DNA from: Sebastes aleutianus
Taxonomy: Eukaryota; Chordata; Actinopteri; Perciformes; Sebastidae
Length of the DNA: 64,000 nucleotides
Direction of reading: 5' to 3'
NCBI GenBank assembly: GCA_916700875.1
Contig: CAKAKS010000004.1
Coordinates: 10,560,534 to 10,624,533 of the forward strand
How positions within the stretch are numbered: the first letter of the stretch is position 1; each line of letters opens with the position of its first letter. The translations under genes were made by a program, and so were the position numbers. Below are positions 48,601 through 59,500 of the stretch, piece after piece. The notes beneath the pieces are model-generated. The model was given only the letters and a program-made list of their open reading frames with translations. It ran no database searches and was not told the DNA's origin.

Positions 48601-51600
48601 GGTGTTTCGGGCATAGAGATACAGCAGTAAAAATGTCCATCTTAACAATATTAAGTCTAGAAGTCCTATTTTTTGGGAGAAGTAAAGGATTCTACTTCTT
48701 TTCAAATAAGCAATGCATTTTGTTCACACATTATTAGATAGTTTTACGTACAGATTTTAATAAAAGTAAACGAATCATCGTCAGAAAATGGTGAAAAGTG
48801 ACGATCGGTGTTTCCCAAAACCCAAGATGATGTCCTCAAATGTCTTCTTTTGTCCACAACTCAAAGATATTCAGTTTCCTGTCATAGAAAAGTAAAGAAG
48901 CCAGAAAATATTCACATTTAAGAAGCTGGAATCAGAGAATTTTGCCATTTTTCTTAAAAAATTACTCAAACCGATTAATTGATTATCAAAATAGTTGGCG
49001 ATTAGTTTAATTGACAACTCATCGATTAATCTTTGCAGCTCTAGTTGCGTAATCTCATTCTGTCATTCCTTTTTGTTATATTTAGTATTTGAGATCAGGA
49101 GTCAAAAGTCATCACAAATGGCTTGCTTACTGGTGTGTATTTATTTATCCAAGGTGGAGCTTGAGCGAGCTCTGGTGGAGGCCGAGCAGGAGTCGGAGGT
49201 AGCTGCTCTCCAGCAGGAAAAAGATGCCCTGGAAGCACTTCACAACAAGATTGCCGACCTAGAGACCAAGTCCAAGCAGGAAAAAGAAAAGGTATTTAAC
49301 AGGGCACGCTTCATTGGAAAAAAAGTGTTGTACACTAAACATGTACAGCAATATTGCCCTTCCTAAGATATATATGTGTACGTGTGCTATTTGAAAATAC
49401 ATTCACTACTCTTGAAGACTCTCATACATTTAGGGCTCATGTGACTAACTGGAAGGTGTTAATCCTTCTCATGCTGTCTCTGGTCCAAATATATATCTGC
49501 TAATACTGCCCAGGGTATAGCGGTCACCAAGTGATCCTATCTAACACACACACTCCTGCGGGAGGACCGTGGTGGTGTGGGTGAACGTTTGTGTGGGTCT
49601 GTCTCCATTTTTGATATGGTAACATTGACAGGGTGGGGAGTGTAAGTAGATAAACAGATTGAATTTGTTGTTTGTATGTGTGTGTGTGTGTGTTTTTACG
49701 TGTGCATGCTTTGGTTTGGCAATTGGATCATCTGTTGGATTAAGTCCCAGCCGGATTGTGATGCTATAAATGAGGAAACACATCATGATACTTAGTGAGA
49801 CAGAGGGAGAGAAAGACAGGAACAATCGGATAGATAAGTGTTGCCCTGAGTGTTGAAGTGAAGAGCAGGTGAAGTTGAGTGCTTGTATAGATTTTGGGCA
49901 TGTGTATATGTTGTGTTATTTATAGAGAGGACTATTAATCTGCTGAGTCATTCCTTCTCATTCATTCCGTCAGTCATTTCCACTCAAACAAACATTGGAA
50001 AAAAGGCAGGAGAAAGAACTCATGACACTATTCATTCACACTACCTTCATTTCTATGCAATACTTCCCCAGTGCTCCATCCCTTTGGTAGATTTTATTTC
50101 CTCCAGCTTTCCCTCCCATCCTGCCCTCTAAGGTTAATCTTGCTGACCTGGTTGCCGTAGTGACTAACTGTGGCTCCCCAGTCCCACTAACGCTGCCATC
50201 CTCTCTCTGTCCCGTGTGTGTGTGTGTGTCTCTGTTCCTTTTGTATGTACACATAAAACAAATGTGTACATGCGTGTTTGTTTGGGCGTGTATGTGCGTC
50301 TATGTGTCATGTACGTACATGTGTGTATGCCAGGCGTGCGAGTTGCTACAGGCAGAAAGGGGCAGAGTAGAGAGGTTGGCTCAGATTGTGTGTGAGCAGC
50401 GCTCCCAGCTGGACAGCTGCCCTGAGGCCACCAAGGAGCCCCTGCAGGAGCAGCTGGCCAGGGTCAGTACACACACACACACACACTCACACCTCACAAG
50501 CACATGCACAGGAAGGTATGTACTTTAGTGTGTAAACCAATGAATCCACGCAGGGAAATCACAACACGCAGACAAGCATAGAACTCCACATAAGTGGGAA
50601 ATTAAACAACTCTGCATGCGTACACTGATAGACTGATCCAGAACGGCAGATGTATGTGCACATGTTGACACTCAAATCATACAGTATATGTGGTACAGGT
50701 GTCCACATGAACAGACTGTAGAAAGAAGCATGTGATGCTCACATACTTGAACTTGCATGTGAATATGCACACATTTTCATTCCTGAACTAACTTGCTCTC
50801 CACCCTCACGGCCACCGTTGATCTTTACTTGATTCATGTTCTGTCTTCTCAATGTCTACCTCTTTAGGTTTCTCTGTCTACAAACATCTCTTTATTTCAC
50901 CAGAAGGGTTGATTCTGTAAGAGTATAAAGTATCTCAAGAGTTTTGGTTTTAAGACCTGTTTTATAGAAATACACTGACATTTGGGCATAGGGTCTGGTT
51001 TCACCTTTTGTGTTTAACGCGTGACAATATCCATCCATCCTTTCGCTATATCGCAAAGCTTTGGAGCTGATCCCAGTTGACAATGGGTGAGAGGCGGTGT
51101 ACATCCTGGACAGGTTGCCAGTCAATCACAAGGCTGACACATATAGAGGCAGACAACCATTCACGCTCACATTCACACCTACGGGCATGGGTTTACTTGG
51201 TATGCGGTTATGCGGTTTCCTCCCACATAACATGTTTTTTAAAAAGATCTCTTGAAGAGACAATACTTTTAAATCATCTGTATTTTGGGGGAATGCTTAA
51301 CGTATTTAACATGTTGCATGTTTTACTCAGACACTGGTCATGCTTTGGTGTCTGCATGAGTGTGAAGTGTTGACGAAAACATCCGGGATCTGTGTCTGGT
51401 TTGCTTTGTCTGTGTCGGCGTATTGTGGGATGAGAAAGTACTTTCTGATACATAATTGCTTGCACATTTCTGTTTGACTCAAAGCAGTTTCATCTCACAG
51501 AGTCTTTTTTATAATTAATATGATTCACATGTCGCCCATACTGGGTAAAGTTTTAGGTTTTTATATGTCAGGTTGTTCATGAAGACTTATATGTATACTT

Positions 51601-53490
51601 GAGCAACTAGATGATTTATGCTAATTGTTTGTTTGCTGCTTTATTGATAAATTAATTAATAAGTCAAGTGTCTGAGTGAATGTAATATATTACTGCTTCA
51701 GTGTTACTCCACTGTAAATCTTAACATTTTATTAAATCAATGTATTTTGCATGCATTTGACTGCCATACATCATGTGTATGTGTGTGTGAGTACAAGTCC
51801 TTTGGTCTTGTATACTGCATCTTGCATGTTTTATCAAGTCTACGTGCTATAACAGTATCTCTAGTTTAGTTTGTCCTGTATACCTGCATTCCTTTGTCTT
51901 GCCTGTTTACCTGTGCATTATTTCTTGTGTGTGTGTTTGTGTGTCAGGACTGTGAGGTGCTCGATGCAGAGTCGAAGCGTTTTGAGGACCTGGAGTTCCA
52001 GCAACTGGAGAGAGAGAGCAGGCAGGACGACGAGAAGGAGACCAGTACGCAACAGCTCCTCCGGGAGATCGCAGACTACCAGCGGAGCGCCGTGTCTCGC
52101 AAGGTAACAGTTGTCTGTTTGCATGTTTTGATGGAAAAAATGTATACAGTACAATATCACAATGTTATATTCATGTAAACTTGTTTTGTTTAGTAGCTTT
52201 GGCTCTATAGTGTTAGTGAGGTGCTTTATAGGTGAGCTAGAAACACATAACGAGCTTGTTTTTTTGTTTTTCCTTCAGGAGCGACTGTTAACTCTGAAGA
52301 AGCAGGCGACGCAGATTACCCAGCAGGCTCAGCGAGAGAAGGAGAGCTTCTTGAAGGAGAGGAGCACCCTCGAAGCAATGCTGCAAAGGGTACGAAGATA
52401 TCCACGTGTATGCATGTGGTCATCCTTGCTTCTGTGTATGAAATGAAAAGAAAAACACTTCAAAAAGAGGTTAATTTAGTTTGTTAACATTTCCTTTGTT
52501 TTCTTTTTCTGTCTATTAGGAGAAAGAAAACCTCACCATGCTGGAAAGGAAATATGCTGACCTCACTGGTGGCCGAGGTTTCACCCTAAGAGAGGTAGGT
52601 TTGATTGACAGCTGTCAGAATGTCCTCCTCTTTGAACTCCTTAAGACTCTTAAAGTGGACAGGACCCTCGTCATTTTTAACCGCTGGGGTTTCCTTCTCT
52701 GCTAGGGTTCAGCCTCTCTGGCTGATGTGTGTCAGTCTTTTAGCGATCGCTACCGTGACACCAGCTCTGCCACAATATTTCCTCCTCCAGTCACCTTGTG
52801 CGCCCTCTCATCCCTCCTTTCCTCTATTTCTCTCAAGAATGCAGAGGTACTTTTGTCTTGTTATACTAATACATCCCTTTTCTCTATTCCTCTTTATCCA
52901 GATATTCTGCTTAATCCTTCGTTCCTTTATTCTGTATTTCTCCTTTAATTTTTTTGTCGTAATTGCCAGGTTACAGGAATTTGAGCACTTGTTTCATTAA
53001 TTCAATGCACAGCTTATACTCACATGTATGAGGTAACCTTGTAACAGTGCCTATTGTCTTGTGTACACCAATCAATGAATGTTAACATGTCAGTGTCTAA
53101 GTAACTTACCTCTTAAGTGACAAGACTTTTTGATCTATTTGTGCCAAATTTGCAACAAATTCTGCATCGTTCTAACAACTAATTCTCAAGTTTGTCATTA
53201 ATACGGCTGACACACTTCATGCTATGCCTCACGCCCTTTCTCTCCCCACCTGTCTCCACATCACACTTTCCAGGGCTATGTCACAGTCAGTGAAATCAAT
53301 GAGCTTTACTCACAGCTTGGGGGGGACCCTAAACCCGCCCCCGCCCGCACTCTGGCCAATGGCTCTCCTGAGTCCGAGGCAAATACCTCCCCTGACGACG
53401 ACACCCCCAAACCACCGGAGGATGAGGTGTGTGTAGTGGTGTTACGGGCTTGCGTATGTAGTTAAAGCACACAGACATAGATGATGCAAA

Positions 53491-53522
<32 letters not shown>

Positions 53523-56500
53523 ATGAGAGTGTGGTTATTTCCCTCCTTCTTTTGCTCTATTTCAGTTTTCTGACAATATTCCTTTCTTCTTTTTCAAAGC
53601 TCTGTCATTCTTCCTCACCTGCCGACTGTCACTCCTCTTCCTCCTCTTCTTCTTCCTCCCATCTGTATCCCCGCCCCCGACCCCGCCCCCGCCCCCTCCC
53701 CAAACCGCCCTCTGTGCACTGGCCAGAGAACATGGTGTCATATCGAGACCCTTCTCCCCTCCCCGACTCTCCCCCACCTCCCCTCCCTGTCAAAAAACGC
53801 CAAAACCGACACAGGCAGGTAATGTGTGTGTGTGTCTGTCTCTGTGTGTGTGTGTGTTTATCCGCAACTTAGTGTTTTTGTGTGACAAATACAATGTGTA
53901 GAAACCAGAGGCACATTTTTACACAATTGCTTTGATTGATTGATAGTTGACATAATTAATAATTGATATTTGTTCAGGTAAATTCAGTTATAGTGCACAA
54001 TTATTAATGTTGATCCTCCCCCCTATCCCATCCGATCTCATACTCATATATAAATGAGTATTTATTCATAAGGCTGAAATTAATCAATATGTATTAAATA
54101 ATGGAGATGTGTGTCTTTTTTGATATATGTATAAAAAAAAAAAAAAAAGTGAAAGGGTTAGGGTTTAAATCCCACACATAGCGACTTGAAGTCATGACAT
54201 TTCCTGAAAGAACAATGTTATATGACCTAAAATGAAATTGGTTAACGGTGTACATCCCTTCCCTCTGTTGTGATGTGTGTGTGTGTGTATGTGCTTGATC
54301 AGCATTTCCGTTTGCTGGAAGAGAGGAAGAGGTCTGAAAGAGAAGGCGGTTCTTATCTAAGTGACACATTACCCAGGAAGAAAACCACACCCATCATGAC
54401 CCCCCAGTTTACGTGTGCAACACTGGGACGCAGCTATCCTACCAAGGTACACATACATATAGATGATCATGTTTGCATAAGTGACACAAATTAATAAAAA
54501 ATCATTAATCTTTTTCTTGGTCTTATCTGTAGCTTATTTTCTCAGTTGTATTGTTTTTTATAATTATAGATATTGTGTCATTTCAAAGATGCAAGCCAGA
54601 TTATTCTTTTTTAATTACAAAAACATGGAAGTAAAAAGGTTTGGTCTCTTCTTGGTTGTTTACAGTCCCATCATCCCCTGGTACAGAGCACAAGTTGTGG
54701 CAGCATTCTCCCAAGAATTTACTCCTTATCCAACAAGGAAACTGAATCTCGACGTCTGCATAAAGGTATACAAACACATGCACAAATGCACTCACTTAGA
54801 AACCATATATACAGATAAAGAGAGTACATGTAGGCACACAAATTCATGGGAATACATGTAATTTTACTTACAAAAACTATCTTTATCTGTCAGTTTTCTC
54901 TCTTATTTGTGTCTCCTTCACTCAAACAAACACTCATCTCTGAGTTGTCACATGAAAATACACCTAATATGGTAACATCTACCCTTGTTATGGTGTTTTG
55001 TGTGTGGGTGTGCACCTCATTGTATTTTGTTGGATCACAAAGTTTCTCATTTGTTTATCTGTCAGTGGAGATAAAGTGCAGGAATGTAAGTGGAGGAGGG
55101 CTGCTCCATCAAATGGTGTAAAGTATTGTGTTTGTGACTGAGTAGGCAGTAGAGCAGAGGTGCTGGTTTGAGTATGAACAATTTGAAAATTGTCATGTTT
55201 GTTAGTAAAAAAAGGTTGTTACAAAAAAAAGCAGCTTAGAAATAGATTTCTTATAAGTCAATTTCCTGCCACAAACGTCAACCAGCCATTTCCCATCATT
55301 AAGAAAATGTGCCGTTCACTCACCACAGTATAATCCCTTTGCCCTCTGTTTGGGTGTATGCTGGTATGTGGTTTTGAAGCAGATTTAGCTGCCTAAAGAT
55401 GAAGGATGGGTTGTTACCTCAAGGACCCTGTGCCTTTTTGTCCATGTCAAGTTTGAAGTGCATATAGTCTTACTATTTTGAATGAAAATGTAATTATTTA
55501 TGTGCAAATGAACCAACTAATTTTGATTTTTCATTAGGTAACTCTTTACCTGACAGATATACTAAAAACATATATTTAGAGTATTATGTGCCTTGTGTTG
55601 TAATAGAACTGCTGTATTTCCCAGACACTGTTATGTGTGCATCCGGCCCCTCATTCCCTTGGTGCCTTGATCTGTCTCATCAGATGGGTGGGTCTGCTGC
55701 ATGGGTCAGATGGTATCAGTTCTTTTTGTGTGTTTCTTCCTGTACCCAGAGGCTGAGTTAGTCTATCTTTAAAGTATCTGCACCGTAATTTAGTCGTCAT
55801 TCCTCCTTCTACTTCTGAGGACATCTCATTTTCTTTCCAGACATCTGTGGACTGCCTTAACTTCTTTTAGGACTTGTTCGTTTGTTTGTTAGTTCTACTA
55901 TTTTGACGCATTTCAACAAGAGTACTTACACCAATACGGTGTGGATTTATTTTTTCCCTGAACATACAAGAGCATTTCACAGTGGCGGGGCATTGTGATC
56001 CAGAATTGAAGCCATCTGGGCAAACTGTTGACCCAGATGGAGTGACAGAGCCAGGTACAGCACAAGTGTGCACACACGTATAAGAAGAGTAAATAGCATT
56101 AGTCACTGCTGAAACTGTTGTTTATTTCTCTTTCTGTGTGTGCATCTCCAGGTCAGCCCGGCTCGCGAACAGCTTCCCAGACCAACGTCTACCTCGATGC
56201 CTTTGGGTACCGCGACAACCAGGCCTTCGACACAATGAGTGTGGATAGCACGGACTCCATTGAAACCAGCATCTCTGCTTGCTCACCTGATAATGTCTCC
56301 AGGTATGTGTCGCCGGCGTGAGTTGTTTGTGTATGTACACTCGTGTATGTCTGTGACCAACCCTGTCTCCTACAAAAATTACGTTCCCAAACAACTAAAC
56401 TGCATTCTCGATAACGTTTCGAGGGAAACATATTTTGTCCTGGATTACGGTCGCATTTTTTTAAACACGTGGTTAACATTGTAAATTGAAGCAGAAGAGA

Positions 56501-59500
56501 ACAAAAAATGCAGCAACACCACTTAGTTAGGTTTTGGCAACAAAACTACTGGGTTAGGTTAAGAAAAAAACAACATGGTTTGGCTTAAAATGACTACGTT
56601 TCACACGGAACATGAACAGTAGTCTCCTGGGGGGAAGTTCAATATTAGTTTGACCTGTCCACCTCCACGCCGGTGGACTTTCTCGCTTGTTATAATCATA
56701 ATTATACCACATAACTTTCACTAACGGTCGCTCAATTTACTACGTGAATGACTGCGGCCATCCGCAGACTTACAGACGTATTTGTGATACGTCAAAGACA
56801 AACGTAATCTGCGACAAAATATGCAGTTTAGTTGTATGGGAATGTAATTTTTAGGAGGCAGGGCTGCTGTGGATATTAATAGAAGAAACAAAACAATGAA
56901 GCCTGTCATTGGTGTGTATGTCTGACTTCAGTGTTTTAGCTTGAATATTTCTATGTGAAGTATGTGCTGATGAATATAACTCACTGCTACTGTCATCACT
57001 CTCTTTGAATGAAGAACGGTTGAAAAGTTGAAATTTGACAAGAGACAGACTGAAAATTGAAAACACAAAAATGTCCCTTTGTGTTCATAATATGAAACAT
57101 TGACTATAGGAATGGTGGTCGGAGGGGCGGGGGGGTGCAACAAAGAGAGTAGAAAGTGAGTTAATGTAAAAAGTGTGTGGAGCTGCAAAGCTGAGGTTTC
57201 CCGCCTTTCATGGTCCCTCCTTGGAGAATAAGATGTGTAGAACTGTGTGTGTTATATGAGTTAAGGGGGACTCTTGATTAGTGTTCTAAGGGTCAGGTTA
57301 CGGAAGACGGAAAACATGAAGGTGTGTGTGTTTGTGTGTGTGTGTGTGTTCAGTGTGGAGGTACATTTAGGGGTCCACCCCCCCATCTGGACTCAAACCA
57401 TGTGTGCTTGCTTTCCTTCTCTCCTATTTTACAGTGGTTGCATCTGTCTTTTGTCTCCCCTCCTCTTGTTCCTCTGAATGGTATGGTCTTGTTTCTGCAG
57501 ATAGATTTTTGCACAGTTCCAAACCATTTGCAGATTGACCCCTCTGCAAGTTTTCTTGGAACAGACGGCCTCTGTGTTATCCTCAGTATGGTTCCAGTTG
57601 GATTGTGTTGTACTGGCTTAGATTTGAAGACGTGTGTTGAAACCTGGATCAGAGCTGGACAAAAAAAACATAGTTTTATGATAGAAGTGGAATTTCTTGT
57701 CAGTGATGTGTCCCGTTTTCTGGAGATACAAGTGTTGGAGCAAGAGAAATAAATTTCTTCTCAAGTAATCCAAATACTTGAATGAATAGATTTGAGGCGC
57801 GCCGGTCTACAATGACTATGAGTGTGATTCCTTCTCGTCGATTGAGGTAAGAGAATGGCAAGGGGATGGGAGGAAGAGAGGAGAGGATGGATGTTACAAT
57901 GAGGTTGGATTCATGTTTATGTGAGGAAACAGGATGAGTGGTGGACGATTAGTTGGAGTCTAAATGCAAGTAGTAGACTAAAATATGGCATGTAATGCAG
58001 TCACAGATACTGATTTAATTAAGTCTACCTATCATATTTTTTTATGTTAGGTGGCATGTTTTTATAATGAAAGTGAATATTAATGAACATACAAAAGTGT
58101 CTAACAATAAACAGATTTAAGGTAATATTCACATCCAGAATTCACTGGTATGTAAATTGGTGGTATTCAGTTAAAGTTATGGCAGAATATAGAGTGGTGA
58201 TTTTATATAAAGCTGGCAACTGATTATGAAAAAATACCAGAGAGCGGGAAAGCATTTTTTTCTCCGCTTGCTCTTGTTTTTTCTTCATCTGTCATACCCT
58301 CCCTCCCTCCCTCCCGATCCTTTTTTTCTCTATTCGATTGCTTGGGGTACCCTACTTCTCTCTCTAGCCCTCCCCTCTTTTCCTGATTTGTTTAGACTGA
58401 GTCTAATGTGTACCATCCATCTTAACAATGTTGTGACATCATCACAGATCAACAGAGTATCCATTTCCTTCTGGCTCGGGATAAGAGAGAGTGTGTGCGT
58501 GCTTGTCAAAGGTAGAGAAAGAGGATAATTGAGAGGAAAAAATACGGTTTAACCATGACAAACATATACACAAATCTCTTCCCTGTGATGTCAGTCAAGA
58601 ATGCTTGTCATGTGTAGACCATCTGCAGTCAGACTTGAAGCTAGACTGGACCTGCTGTTCTAAAGTGAAGACAGTGACACAGGCAGCAGAGAGTCATAAA
58701 GTGTTACAGAGAGACAGAGATAGGGAGAGGAAAGAGAGATGGTCCGATCCTTAGATTGCCATGACATTCAGGCTTCCTTTCCTGAAGGATTTCCGCTTCA
58801 TTTCAGCACACATACACACACACACACATTAACAGTGAATAATCAGGAGTATTCTCAGGAGAGTGTAGCCTTTTCTCAGAAAATGTAACTCCTGAAAAAA
58901 CGCATGGAAAAGTCAGAATGGAGTCAGTTAGAATCGGATATAACTATATTGTCCACCAGGGTGGGAATGTGTCTTCGGCTCACCAAACACAAGAAACAAC
59001 AACAACATAAAAAGCAGACAAGCTAATAAAACACAAGGTCATATTACACATTAAAACAGCAACTGAAGAGAGGATGAGCGCTATCTGACAGAATGCTCCT
59101 CGCTCTCTTCCTCGTCCTTTCTGTAAAAAGTTGAACCAAGGGCTTGCCATTGACGCAATCCTAGAAAGATTATTCTTACATCTACAGTTTAGGTCAACGG
59201 TACCAGGCAGGAAGGTGAAAAGTTTAAACATTTTCAAGGATAGTTTTGTACACTAGTTTTCTAAAATGTGCTGACAAACACCAAGGCCTCCAAGTTTCTA
59301 AGAAGTCGCATTGAGCATCTATTGGAAATATACTCTGTGTTTCCAGAGAAGCTCACCTGGGAATCCAGAACTGTACCGAGAAATTAGTGTAACTTTTCCA
59401 CAGTTTCAACATGTTGGCCATCAAGTGAAACCGGCTCTGTTTTCAGATCTTGTTCTGTGCAGATAATTAACTCTTTTGTCTTGGCCACATCGATTTCCCT

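Larger units (their letters stand above)
47319..51947. other. phldb2: phldb2 introns 9-12 (non-coding parts)
   Basis: Introns of 1104, 569, 1042 and 1485 bp. Intron 10 carries the hAT-like fragment and intron 12 carries SINE-like copy 2. Introns 9 and 11 show only short GT/CA runs and AT-rich unique sequence. Confidence 0.5.
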
